This document shows positions 49,627 through 59,142 of a stretch of DNA of 64,000 nucleotides, piece after piece. The notes below the pieces were generated by a model, which worked only from the letters and a program-made list of their open reading frames with translations, did not search any database and had not been told where the DNA came from. The DNA is from Herpetomonas samuelpessoai (Eukaryota > Euglenozoa > Kinetoplastea > Trypanosomatida > Trypanosomatidae). The position numbers and the translations under genes were made by a program. The stretch spans positions 1 through 64,000 of the forward strand of contig JASAOC010002127.1 of the NCBI GenBank assembly GCA_030849835.1, written 5' to 3'. The first letter of the stretch is position 1; each line of letters starts with the position of its first letter.

Positions 49627-51696
49627 ATGTCCATTGAGGCCTGTCCGTTCTTGCGGCCGAGTCTGAAGGCCAAGATACAAGACAGCGGACTCCTTTTTGT
49701 CGAAGACCTGCTCAGCCTCTTTGAACAGAAGAATCCCTCTGCAGCCCGTGGTCAGCAGCCTTTGGAGAAGGTCACGCCGGTTGCAGACCACCCCACGTCT
49801 GCGAACCTTCCTTCGCCCCGTACCGTCGCACAAGGACCTCCCTCGTCGTCTGCATCGCAGAGTGGGTATCTGCTCCGCTGCAACGACGAATTAGAGGCCG
49901 CGCTGCGAAAACGCCTGCCCAACCTATCGCGAGAGGAACTCTTCGATGTCATTGGCAGCACCACGGCGTACCTCGCCAGCCGAGAATCCAACCACGCTCC
50001 TCTTCACAAAGGGCAATCACGGGCCGCGGAGGCGGAAGCGGCCGCCCCCATGGCCTCGGGTCCGTCCCCTTTCTTTCAGATTCGTACGCTGGGGGAAATC
50101 GAGGATGAGGTTAACGCGCCCAGTCGACAGAAACCAGAGCGACGCCGTGGCCCCACCCACGCCACTACGTTTTGCCGCAGCCTTGACACGATGCTGGGTG
50201 CCCCAGATCGCTGCGTTTACCACCACAACGGCTCCTCCCCCGCTGTCAAACCAGGTGGCAAAGGAGTAGAGGTCGGGAAGGTGACCGAGCTGAGTGGACC
50301 GCCTGGGGTCGGCAAGACACAGCTCCTCTTGCAACTCGCCGTAAGCGCCGCCATGCCAGTGGAGCTTGGCGGCCTCGCAGGGGACTGCCTGTTTATCGAT
50401 ACCGAAGGAAGTTTTGTGGTGGAGCGCTTTCATGAGATTGCACTCGCGGCCGTCGCACTTGTGCGGGACCTGGGCCGTCGCGAAGCCTTGCGTCTATCCA
50501 CACAAAGCAACTTGGCTGGTCATGCCGACGCCAGCGCTGTGCAAGAGAGCTCGCCAACTGAAGAAGCGCCGCGTGTGTCAGAGCGGCAAGGGGTAAGGAA
50601 AGAACGGCGACAAAAATCATCACGGTCTGTTCTGGCGCACCGCAGCACCTCTGGGTCCACCCTGTGCAGTTCCCCACAGCCGACACCGCTGAAGCGTCTC
50701 GCCGAGAGTTTCACTCTTTCCTCTGTTCTCTCGCGTATACATTACGTCCGCGTCTCTGACACTGCCGCCTTTATGGCGGTTCTCTACAGCCTTCCCGAAT
50801 GGATCGCGCAGATGAAAGCATCCACTCACAGAGGCGAAAATGTGGAGACAGGAGATCCCGCTAGAGGGTCTGGAGCAGACTTCACGTTGAAGATGGTGAT
50901 TGTCGACTCTATTGCAGGTCCTTTTCGCACCGTTGGGACTGCCAGTTCTGGAGGACAGCCTGAAGCGCCGTCTGACCTCACCACCCTGCGCCAGCGTGGC
51001 CGACTCCTGTTTGTCTGTGGGGAGCGTTTGCAATCCTACGCCGCAACGTTCAACATGGCAGTTGTCGTGAGTAATCAGGTGACATCCAAGATGGCGCGCC
51101 GTCCTTCGAGTATGCGGAACGGTGCCAGCGCGGGAGAGCCCCCTTTTAGGAAGCGACGTTTCGAAGGTAGGAAAGCTAAACCTCCTAACGGATCGTCGCG
51201 AGGGGGCGGCGAGGACGAAGCATCCGAGAAAACTACAAGCGACAATGACGACGGGAACGATGACCTCTCTGATGGAGACGGACGGCGCGGTTCTGCTCTT
51301 CGTGGCTCCGCGCGGACGTCTGGCAATGACGACCTCTACACGTACCTTGTGCCCGCCCTAGGCGACTCGTGGGCCACCCACGTGGCGACGCGCCTTCTCC
51401 TGAGTAATCACCACTATGCGCTGCCCTACACATTGGGAGGGAATGGAACGACAGGTCTGAGCCGGGATACTGGTGCGCCGACGTCACACAACTCGAAGGA
51501 TCTCTTGCAGCGTGTCACGTGCCCAGAGGACGTTGTGTTCTGTCACCAAGGAGGTGCGCCATTACCCGGCGCGGCATGTCCCGTGCCGCAACCACAACAG
51601 CACCGAGTGGCGCGCTTGATAAAGCACGACGTGAACCCGCGAGGAGAGTGCTGTTTCGTGATTAGCCGCAAAGGTATTCGGGACGCGCCCCATTGA
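49627..51696 (+). CDS. RAD51-3: RAD51 paralog, RAD51C / RAD51-3 type
   Basis: 689 residues, ATG start. The N-terminal ~60 residues (LKAKIQDSGLLFVEDLLSL) resemble the helical RAD51 N-domain start. The RecA core has Walker A GPPGVGKT (224-231) within KVTELSGPPGVGKTQLLLQL, then CLFIDTEGSFVVERF; Walker B is MVIVDSIAG with Asp427. NQVTSK (483-488) precedes the L2 region and LVPALGDSW (574-582) follows it. The end (HDVNPRGECCFVISRKGIRD) matches the RAD51C tail. RAD51C works with other paralogs to load RAD51 on single-stranded DNA in homologous recombination; in T. brucei RAD51-3 supports repair and antigenic variation. The protein is nearly twice the length of human RAD51C because of insertions: about 100-160, 300-355, and about 488-572. 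The last carries a basic KRRFEGRKAK motif that could be a nuclear localisation signal, then an acidic run. Confidence 0.92.
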   Translation: MSIEACPFLRPSLKAKIQDSGLLFVEDLLSLFEQKNPSAARGQQPLEKVTPVADHPTSANLPSPRTVAQGPPSSSASQSGYLLRCNDELEAALRKRLPNLSREELFDVIGSTTAYLASRESNHAPLHKGQSRAAEAEAAAPMASGPSPFFQIRTLGEIEDEVNAPSRQKPERRRGPTHATTFCRSLDTMLGAPDRCVYHHNGSSPAVKPGGKGVEVGKVTELSGPPGVGKTQLLLQLAVSAAMPVELGGLAGDCLFIDTEGSFVVERFHEIALAAVALVRDLGRREALRLSTQSNLAGHADASAVQESSPTEEAPRVSERQGVRKERRQKSSRSVLAHRSTSGSTLCSSPQPTPLKRLAESFTLSSVLSRIHYVRVSDTAAFMAVLYSLPEWIAQMKASTHRGENVETGDPARGSGADFTLKMVIVDSIAGPFRTVGTASSGGQPEAPSDLTTLRQRGRLLFVCGERLQSYAATFNMAVVVSNQVTSKMARRPSSMRNGASAGEPPFRKRRFEGRKAKPPNGSSRGGGEDEASEKTTSDNDDGNDDLSDGDGRRGSALRGSARTSGNDDLYTYLVPALGDSWATHVATRLLLSNHHYALPYTLGGNGTTGLSRDTGAPTSHNSKDLLQRVTCPEDVVFCHQGGAPLPGAACPVPQPQQHRVARLIKHDVNPRGECCFVISRKGIRDAPH

Positions 51697-52180
51697 GTAT
51701 AGAAAGAGTCCCTTCTTTTTTTTTCGTGACTGCGGGTGTGGTGTTGCCTGACGGGATCACGTTAATGCTTACAGAAGTTACACTTGAACCACTCGGCCTT
51801 CTCTCATCAGACAATCTGAAAAATAATAATAATACTAACGTGATGCCGGGAACAATCGGGAGAGAATGATGGCCAACGAATGGCGGAGATCGTTCACCCG
51901 CTTCCTGACAACCCTGACACTGTATCATACGACTTCGTAAATAGCTTTTGAAGCACGTGTCCTCCCGGGTACTCTGCACCTGCGGGTGGTAATGATAACA
52001 GAGCCTTCATGTCCCTTACTTCATCTTTGCGTTCCACCTCCACTTATCGAACATTGGTCACACTCGATGTTGTACATGGGTGTCTACGATTTCTTCCTCT
52101 TTGGTTAATTCAGGAAACTTCACCGCTACTCATCCACTGGTTCTGTCGTTTGCACACATCCAAGTCACCCGCATCTCATT
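51697..52180. other. Intergenic region, RAD51-3 to RSP9
   Basis: About 480 bases. T12 near 51715-51725 and AATAATAATAAT near 51820-51833. The likely acceptor for RSP9 is AG at 52112-52113 after TTTCTTCCTCTTTGGTTAATTC. No gene seen. Confidence 0.55.
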
Positions 52181-53215
52181 ATGAACGACGTGTTCAACTA
52201 CACTCACGCAACGGGCCACGTGTTCGCTCCGAACGAGCGCGTTGCTCTCGCCACCTCACTGCCATTGCTCGCAACAACCATCAAGAAGAAGAACCTCTTC
52301 CTGTGGGGAAAGATTTTGGGCTACAAGAACGACTACATCATTCTCAAGGCTTTTGGTGACGATCTGGTTTCTGAAGAACCGGAGCTCTTCTACTCTGTTG
52401 ATGGCGGTCTCACGTTCACGCTGCTCGGCACGGTCTCCTCCCTGCTCCAGGAAATTGCCAAGCAAGACGAGGATTCTGCCACGCCGTTCCTCAATCTAAA
52501 CAACCCTCTCGACGTCCAGGAGAAGAAGATCTACATGCTCAAAGGAATGCAGGGGAGCTTTATGGGCGATCCCGCGTATGAGTATCGTATCCCTGCAAAC
52601 CCCAACGCCGCCATCGCGGACACCGCCGGCGTGACGAACGCAGCGAGCTCCAGCGGCAACAAGAGCTTCAAGGAATCCGTGCGCCTCGCCCTCTTTGTGG
52701 AGGAGCACGACTACCACTGCCGTGTCGCCCCGCGTGGTGCATACTACCGCAACGAGCGCAACGTCTCCGAGGCCACTGGTGCCTCCTCCGCAGCGGGCGG
52801 TGCCTCGGGTGAAATTCGCAAGAACGCCGCCTTTCAGGGCCTCAGAAAGGCCAACGGTGAGGCCGTGTCCCTGCACAGCTACTACCACATCCGCCAGCTG
52901 AACCCATACCGGCAGTTCCTCAACGCTAGCGAGAACACGAGCAGCGCGCTCTATTTCATCTCTGGCAACCACGAGAAGAACGCGTTCGAAAAACTCGCAG
53001 AGAACCAAAAAATTGACGCTCACTTTGAATCCCTCGGCGTGGACGTGCCGTCGGGTCTGTGGCGCCTCAAGTACGACCCAATGTCGAACCTGGTGACCGG
53101 AACCCACGCGTACTTCCCAGGCTCCTTGTTCTACCACGTGCCGGAGACTGGCGTGTACGGCAACATCTACATGGGTGAAGGCGTCATTGACAACGATGTT
53201 GCGTTTGAAATTTAA
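52181..53215 (+). CDS. RSP9: Radial spoke protein 9 (RSP9/RSPH9)
   Basis: 344 residues, ATG start. The order of conserved parts follows RSPH9: FLWGKILGYKNDYIILKAFG (about 45-64), FYSVDGGLTFTLLG, GSFMGDPAYEYRI (about 126-138), VRLALFVEEHDYHCRVAPRGAYYR (about 166-190), YYHIRQLNPYRQFLNASE, then GLWRLKYD and a closing LFYHVPETGVYGNIYMGEG block. RSP9 sits in the head of the axonemal radial spoke and is needed for normal flagellar beating; it pairs with RSP4/6 proteins. The length is above animal RSPH9 (about 276), partly from an Ala/Ser-rich insertion near 145-160 and another near 195-215. No signal or membrane segment, as expected for an axonemal protein. Confidence 0.93.
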   Translation: MNDVFNYTHATGHVFAPNERVALATSLPLLATTIKKKNLFLWGKILGYKNDYIILKAFGDDLVSEEPELFYSVDGGLTFTLLGTVSSLLQEIAKQDEDSATPFLNLNNPLDVQEKKIYMLKGMQGSFMGDPAYEYRIPANPNAAIADTAGVTNAASSSGNKSFKESVRLALFVEEHDYHCRVAPRGAYYRNERNVSEATGASSAAGGASGEIRKNAAFQGLRKANGEAVSLHSYYHIRQLNPYRQFLNASENTSSALYFISGNHEKNAFEKLAENQKIDAHFESLGVDVPSGLWRLKYDPMSNLVTGTHAYFPGSLFYHVPETGVYGNIYMGEGVIDNDVAFEI

Positions 53216-54056
53216 GCCGTGCGTCACAGGAAAGGGGCAGCGGCACGGTCCATGTTTGCTGACACCTCACGTGGTGAAATATGGTGGATTCTTGACAGCC
53301 TTCTAGCGTCAGTTGTCCTTGTTGTTGTTGCTGCTGTTGTTGTCGTTGTTGTTTTTCTCCTTCCTCGTTCATAATGTACATAATAGTCCACGATCACTTG
53401 CCTTCCGTGAAGTGACAGTGTTACCGGCGCGCTGAACGGAATATCGCTGGGATCCATGTATGAAATCCACCTTACACGTCAAGCTTCAAACGTCAGATGA
53501 CAAATGTAAATTCAAAGGACATGCAAAGTACCCTCCTAGAGGGAGGACGTCGACAAGAAGAGGAAGGAGTTTACCGTTCGCAGTATCACTGTGAGCGCAT
53601 CGTGGAGTCAGCGCACCAATGCCTTGAAACCCCCAGCCCGGAAAGGAGGTGAATCCGACTGCCCTTTGCACTGCTCTCACAGGATCGATTGACTGTGCTG
53701 AGAGATCGCAGGGCATGTGTTTGCCTTTTCTGTTCTGACGCACGTGTGCCATGCTTCACTTCTGTCCCTCTCTCTCACTCTTGGAACTTTTCCGATGACA
53801 AATGTTGTACGTTCCTATCTTTGTGCACCTCACTGCATATAGCAATAGTTGTCTCCGGTGTTTGGTTTTGTCTTCCCCCCCCCCTTAAGAAGCAGTCTTG
53901 GTCGGCTGTTGGTAAATAATTGTATTTGTGTGTCGCACGTGATAACTACGCTAGTGAATTTCGTTAACCGCCCCAAGGTATTCACCAAGCCGTGGTTGAC
54001 TTTCTATTGTTGGACAGCTCAAGCATAGGTAACTTTCTGGAAGTCGCAAAACCAAA
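53216..54056. other. Intergenic region, RSP9 to predicted mitochondrial protein
   Basis: About 840 bases. It has the imperfect TTG tract, a C10 run at about 53875-53884 and a final TTTCTATTGTTGGACAG acceptor candidate (AG 54016-54017). No gene seen. Confidence 0.55.
53319..53352 (+). repeat. Imperfect (TTG)n / (CTG) tract
   Basis: About eleven trinucleotide units, mostly TTG with CTG and TCG variants, in the untranslated region after RSP9. The sequence resembles the perfect TTG tract at 11224-11261. Confidence 0.8.
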
Positions 54057-56399
54057 ATGTTTCGTAGGCGTGTTTGTGTGGCGACGACGGCGAGCGTAGT
54101 AACCACGTCTCGCACCGTCACGACGCGAGGCCAATTCAACCCAATCCACGACTTCTCCGTTAGCCTCGGTAAGTACGATAACGCAGGAACCTCGTTGTCC
54201 GGCGCAGAGTCTTCCTCGACCCCGGGGACGATCCCTTTTGCTAAGAATGAAAAGGAGTTTGAGACCATCATCACAAACCCCGGCCCGATTCGCGTTGGGT
54301 ACTCGCCGGACTACCTCAACTGGCTCTACCTGGCCTACAAGAACAAGGTAGCGTATGAGGCACAGAAGGCGCGGCGACAGTCTGGAAAAGAAAAGGCACT
54401 CTCAGGTCACAAGGACGCAGGGGAGGTGGATGTCAACCTGGGCCGCTTCGAGCGCCCCGCTTCCTCTTACCGTCGCCGTGCCGGGGAGGCAAAGCAGCGT
54501 GTAAACCAGGAAAAATTATCGAAGCTGATGCGAAAGCAGGGACTCCTGGATCTCGTGGAACGTCAACCACAGTTCCCTTTTGTGGACCTCGCCAACGCCT
54601 CTCGCTTTCATTACGTGGAGCTCTTCAAGGATCTGGTGCTCAACTACTATAACAGCAACTACTTTAACATGAACAATGCGGCGGGTGGCGGCGACGGCAG
54701 CACCGCACCAAATGGCGACTTTAGCTTTGCGCAAGAACTTTGGGACAAGGCGTTGCTTTACCGCGCGATCCTCGAGGATCGACGCAACACGTACCCAGAG
54801 AAGACCTTCAAGGGCATTCTGGAGGCGGTGACGGAGACCAATCTTGTGCCCCTTTCTGCCACTGTCAAGACGACGGGGGACGCTAGCAGCGATGCTGCGA
54901 CGAATGCAGCGACGTCAGCGCTGGTGGACCGGTGCCCAACAGAGGAACAGGCCACATACTTTCGTTATCTTGTGAAGAAGTACTTTGTCGAGAACGCCGT
55001 CGAAGGCCATGTCGTCCTCAAGGCCCACCGCCAACCCAACGCGGCGGAGCTCCTCTTCTGTGTGCCGCCCCCCAAGGACGACAGCGAAGTCTTTGCATCT
55101 CTGGCGAAGAAGTCAGACAAGAAAGGGGCTTCAGAGAGTGAAGGCACCGGAAAACACGAGGCGGCGGGTGTCGCGGCTGTGAACGCCGATGCGATGAAGC
55201 GTCTTGTGCAAAAGAAACCGGGCCAGTACCCGCCCATTGAAGCGCTGTGGCGCTGTGAGGAGAATTTGCCACTGCTCAAAATTCTTGTTTTTGGTGAGCT
55301 GAACTTGTTCGTCTCAGAGAACCCATTCACAAAGTTCCCCAACGCACTGCCCTTCTTGACCCGTCCCTACGCCAGCAGCACCACAGAAGGCCAGCATAAC
55401 AGCGGCGGTGGTGGCAATGGTGGGGGCAACGGAAGTAACCGCCCCGGAGGTCGTCCTGGCCGCGGGGATGCCATTTCGTTGGCGAACGTGATTGCAGAGC
55501 GCCGGGGAAGCATGCTCGCCCCATTCCCCCGGAATGTGGCTAACCTCATTGACGGGCGCAACAACGACATCCGCCGGCAGCAGCAGCGCTTCCATCGGGA
55601 AGACATTCTGGCCTTTTCGAAAATCCTTTCCCAGCATGGCAGCGTCACAGGTTCTGGCGCTTCCTCTGGCGCAACCGCTGGGAGCGCCAACACGTCGGGG
55701 ACCTCGGCGGAGGAAGATAACGCGTTCTTCTATGGGGCATACTCTGACTTTAACTACTACAACCCCCGCACCACGCGTGCAGAAAAGCGTGACATCCTCG
55801 CGCGCAGCTCCATTGTCGCGCTAAAGGAGATCCGGACAGCTGACGACGACATCTACCGCAGGGATGGAATCGAGGAGGTGGAGCTGCACCAGCAGTTCCG
55901 CCGCAACATCGAGAACGTCACGACACTCCCTGTTCACTTGCCGACCGTGCCACACTTTGTGTCTATTATTAAGAAAGATCCTCACATCTCCTATTTGCTG
56001 CACGCCTGTCCCACTGACGGCGCGGAAACAAGCGTGCAGCCGACCCGGGAACTGGAGAAGCTCATTTATCAGCTGGCGAGGGCGCTCAACGACACCGCCA
56101 TGCATTACCACAACACAAACGTCCGCCGCGTGAGTCGTCAAAAGGTAAGCGTCGCTGCGGCGCTGCTCGACAGCTATGTGGAGCGGGAGCTGGCCAGGGC
56201 GGGCCAGTCAGCCGCCGCATCCGTCGAAGAGTCGTCGGTCGCGGACAAGCACCAAAGCGCGGAGGCACGTGACCCTCTGCGCATCCTCGCGAGTCTGGGC
56301 CGCTACCAGCCCTTCGCGAACCGTGCCCTCGACGAAACCGGCTACTTTACAGAGGCTAGGATGGACGACTACAAGCGGTGGATGGCACCCCCTCAGTAG
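54057..56399 (+). CDS. Predicted mitochondrial protein of unknown function
   Basis: 780 residues, ATG start. The first 25 residues contain six Arg, many Thr/Val and no acidic residue, which is a good mitochondrial presequence. I do not recognise the rest. Residues about 85-215 are helical and include PIRVGYSPDYLNWLYLAYKN and LLDLVERQPQFPFVDLANAS. Low-complexity segments lie near 210-225 (Gly/Asn), 275-295 (Ala/Thr/Ser), 350-375 (charged) and 448-471 (Gly-rich, RPGGRPGRG). The C-terminal 200 residues are again ordered and helical, ending ETGYFTEARMDDYKRWM. The size, presequence and lack of enzyme motifs would suit a kinetoplastid-specific mitoribosomal or RNA-processing complex subunit, but no motif shows this. 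Confidence 0.72.
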   Translation: MFRRRVCVATTASVVTTSRTVTTRGQFNPIHDFSVSLGKYDNAGTSLSGAESSSTPGTIPFAKNEKEFETIITNPGPIRVGYSPDYLNWLYLAYKNKVAYEAQKARRQSGKEKALSGHKDAGEVDVNLGRFERPASSYRRRAGEAKQRVNQEKLSKLMRKQGLLDLVERQPQFPFVDLANASRFHYVELFKDLVLNYYNSNYFNMNNAAGGGDGSTAPNGDFSFAQELWDKALLYRAILEDRRNTYPEKTFKGILEAVTETNLVPLSATVKTTGDASSDAATNAATSALVDRCPTEEQATYFRYLVKKYFVENAVEGHVVLKAHRQPNAAELLFCVPPPKDDSEVFASLAKKSDKKGASESEGTGKHEAAGVAAVNADAMKRLVQKKPGQYPPIEALWRCEENLPLLKILVFGELNLFVSENPFTKFPNALPFLTRPYASSTTEGQHNSGGGGNGGGNGSNRPGGRPGRGDAISLANVIAERRGSMLAPFPRNVANLIDGRNNDIRRQQQRFHREDILAFSKILSQHGSVTGSGASSGATAGSANTSGTSAEEDNAFFYGAYSDFNYYNPRTTRAEKRDILARSSIVALKEIRTADDDIYRRDGIEEVELHQQFRRNIENVTTLPVHLPTVPHFVSIIKKDPHISYLLHACPTDGAETSVQPTRELEKLIYQLARALNDTAMHYHNTNVRRVSRQKVSVAAALLDSYVERELARAGQSAAASVEESSVADKHQSAEARDPLRILASLGRYQPFANRALDETGYFTEARMDDYKRWMAPPQ

Positions 56400-57279
56400 G
56401 GAGGCAAGAGGGTTGCGTTCCCGAAGGAACGACACGTATGGAAGTGTGTGTGTGTGTGACGGTGGCGTTACGGTTGGGTGACACACAGGCGATGGAACTC
56501 CTTTGCGTTCTGGAGGAAGTAAGGTGCAAAGCACTGGAGCCCTGAGGTGCCGCTGGATAGATGTGGAGTGCAGTATGCTCGGCGTAGATGCTTTTGTGGT
56601 GTCTTTTGTATTTGGTTTCCACGCGAGGTGGTGTTATGTGTTGGTTCTGCGTCATCTGCCAGCGGAACTTGTTGCCCTGCTTGTCACACATGGTTTGTTT
56701 TTTTCGTGTTTGTTGTTGTCTAGAGCGATGCTGGAGACTCCTCCAACGATATTCTCGCTTCACCAACCTAAACTGCATCCACTACGTATTCGAGAGATGC
56801 ACTCAAGCGTCATACGGGAACTGGCCGTAAGGAGAACGGAAGGACACACAGGGTGCTGAGCTGCCGAGATTACCTCGCCGGATTTGTCCGTGAACACAGA
56901 GCCTGCAGGGCCAGCAACGTCCCTTATGTGTTGGCTCTTTCCCATGTCAAGTTTGGCATATGACCACAGGAGTTTAGCTGTCACTTGAAAACAGATCAAG
57001 AAGAAGTGCTCATCCGGCCTTCTTCCGACAAAAGCCTTGGTTACATTCCACCCTCTCCTCCCTGTTCGCATCATCGACTTGACCGGGGAATCATTTGGGT
57101 ATAACCGCTGCTCATGGACCCGTAGTCCCGTTAGGACCAGCAAAGGAAAACAACCACTATTTTTTCTCCCATTTACCGCTGAGGTTTTCTTCTTTTATTC
57201 TCGACGATTCCACTCCCTAGTCTAGGTCCTATTGTGGGAAGGTTATTAAAAAACAAGAATCGAAGCAACGCCAAACGAA
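56400..57279. other. Intergenic region upstream of UAP
   Basis: About 880 bases. A GT repeat lies at about 56443-56457. T/C tracts at about 57159-57195 precede AG candidates at 57182-57183 and around 57220 that could serve the UAP gene. No gene seen. Confidence 0.55.
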
Positions 57280-59142
57280 ATGTCCTTGGAAGTATTGCGT
57301 GAGCGGCTGCGAGATGCCGGCCAGGCCCACCTCTTGGACGACCTGGACAGGCTGGCCCCAGACGTGCGAAAGAAACTCATAGCGTTTGCCGAGGGTACCG
57401 ATTTTGCCCACTTGAATCGCGTTCTAGAAGCGTCCCTCGCGCTGCTCCAGGGCAACGCCGCCCCTGCCAACGGTGGTGGTAGTGACAGCCTTGCTCCTGT
57501 CGTGACCCCTCCCCCGATCGAGTCCATCCTTGACGTCGACGTACAACGCGACGCAGAGGTCACGAGCGGGACGCGCGGCGACTATCACGCCTACGAGGAC
57601 GCGGGCTTTCGCCTCATTCGTCAGGGCAAGACTGCGGTGATCCTCATGGCGGGCGGTAGTGGGACGCGCCTGGGTGTTCCGTACCCCAAAGGACTATTCA
57701 GCTACGATCACGAACCCTCGTGCAGCGAGCATGCGGCGACCGAGCTGATCCAGCAGCGCACCAAGTCACTGTTTCAGTTCCACTGTGAACGGTTGCGCAA
57801 GGCGGAGGCTCTTGCACAGGCACCGTGTGCTGGCACGGCCACGGGTGGTAGCGCGAGTGGCAAGATACATCTTCTCGTCATGACCTCTGACCAGAACCGA
57901 GAGGAGACGGAGAATTTTTTCCACTCCCACCACTTCTTTGGCCTTGACGAGGACCAGGTGACCTTCTTCACGCAGACGTCGCTCCCTGTGTACGCAGCGG
58001 ATCTTGTCGAGGGCGACGGCGATGCGGCAGGCCACCCCACGCATCGCGTGCTGATGCACGATGAAGGCGTCCCGCTCTTAGCGCCTGGGGGGAACGGTGG
58101 GATCTATGAAAGCCTCGCGTTTCGCACGAGAGAGGACTCCTCCGACAACGCAAGGGACGAGAGTGCACTAGATATTCTGGAGCGTCGTGGCGTTTTGTAC
58201 GTGCAAATCTTCTCCGTGGACAACCTCCTCGCCAAGATTGGTGACCCTGTCTTCTTTGGCTTCACGGAAGCACGGGGCTGTCATGTGACGGTGAAGACAA
58301 CGCCGAAAGTGAGCCCTGATGAACGCGTCGGTGTGTTTGCCAAGACGGATGGGAAATGGGGAGTGGTGGAGTACACCGAACTCGGCCAGGAGCGTGCCAA
58401 CCTGCGCCGCCCCTCGAGCTCCGCAGACAAAAATACACCGCGAGCCGGGGAGCTGCTTTTCAACTGCGCTAACATTGCCAGCCATTGCGTCTCTGTGACG
58501 TTCCTCAAGTTCGCTGCCGTGCAGATGAAGAAGGAGGTCTTGTACCACGCGGCCGTGAAAAAAGTGAAGGTGGAGAAGGGAGCCAAGGAGCGCATGGGCA
58601 TCAAGCTGGAAGCGTTCATTTTTGACATGTTTCGCTATTGCAACGATGCTGTGGTCGACACCTTCGCCTCGGATTCTCAAGCACCGTCGCAGCAGCAGCA
58701 GTTTGTAGACCGTTTCGGTATCTTGCAGGTGAATCGGGCAGCCGAGTTTGCACCGATCAAAAACGCAACGGAAGCTGCCAAGACAGACAATCCCGAAACG
58801 GCCGCGCTGCTGTATCTACATCTCACAACGCGGTGGGTTCGGGACACGTTACAGCGACGACTGAAGCAACTGAACGACCAACGGAAGCCAGACGATGACG
58901 CGTCACGTCAGCGAGTTCGCGAGGCACTGATACTGCTGGTGGACCCTTCCACGACGGTAAACAGTGGGGAAGGGAACGTATTTGTGGAAGTGGCACCCCT
59001 CGTGTCCTACGCTGGCGAAGGCCTGGAGCGCTATACTAACTTCCTTCTCACCGCGATACCAGATGCTGCACGGACGTCACAGCGCCATGTCGTTGTTCTT
59101 CTCGATGAAAATGTCAAACCCGACGCTCAGTGCGGTCTCTAA
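57280..59142 (+). CDS. UAP: UDP-N-acetylglucosamine pyrophosphorylase
   Basis: 620 residues, ATG start. It makes UDP-GlcNAc from UTP and GlcNAc-1-phosphate for N-glycans and GPI anchors. The N terminus EVLRERLRDAGQAHLLDDL matches the family start. The pyrophosphorylase signature is LMAGGSGTRLGVPYPKG (122-138), with Lys137 in the expected place. Further matches are KSLFQFHCERL, HHFFGLDEDQVTFF, LAPGGNGGIYESL, VLYVQIFSVDNLLAKIGDP, LFNCANIASHCVSV, GIKLEAFIFDMF and EFAPIKNATEAAKTDNPETA. Human UAP1 has AGGQGTRLG where this has AGGSGTRLG. The protein is about 100 residues longer than most homologues through small insertions and a C-terminal extension. T. brucei UAP has been reported in glycosomes; the C terminus here, QCGL, is not a good PTS1. 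UDP-sugar pyrophosphorylase is less likely on motif grounds. Confidence 0.94.
   Translation: MSLEVLRERLRDAGQAHLLDDLDRLAPDVRKKLIAFAEGTDFAHLNRVLEASLALLQGNAAPANGGGSDSLAPVVTPPPIESILDVDVQRDAEVTSGTRGDYHAYEDAGFRLIRQGKTAVILMAGGSGTRLGVPYPKGLFSYDHEPSCSEHAATELIQQRTKSLFQFHCERLRKAEALAQAPCAGTATGGSASGKIHLLVMTSDQNREETENFFHSHHFFGLDEDQVTFFTQTSLPVYAADLVEGDGDAAGHPTHRVLMHDEGVPLLAPGGNGGIYESLAFRTREDSSDNARDESALDILERRGVLYVQIFSVDNLLAKIGDPVFFGFTEARGCHVTVKTTPKVSPDERVGVFAKTDGKWGVVEYTELGQERANLRRPSSSADKNTPRAGELLFNCANIASHCVSVTFLKFAAVQMKKEVLYHAAVKKVKVEKGAKERMGIKLEAFIFDMFRYCNDAVVDTFASDSQAPSQQQQFVDRFGILQVNRAAEFAPIKNATEAAKTDNPETAALLYLHLTTRWVRDTLQRRLKQLNDQRKPDDDASRQRVREALILLVDPSTTVNSGEGNVFVEVAPLVSYAGEGLERYTNFLLTAIPDAARTSQRHVVVLLDENVKPDAQCGL

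Noticed and set aside
57300-57336. Possible PTS2 glycosome signal at the UAP N terminus (RLRDAGQAHL)
   Set aside because: The spacing between Arg-Leu and His-Leu is six residues rather than five, and this stretch is a conserved part of the UAP family, including non-glycosomal homologues.
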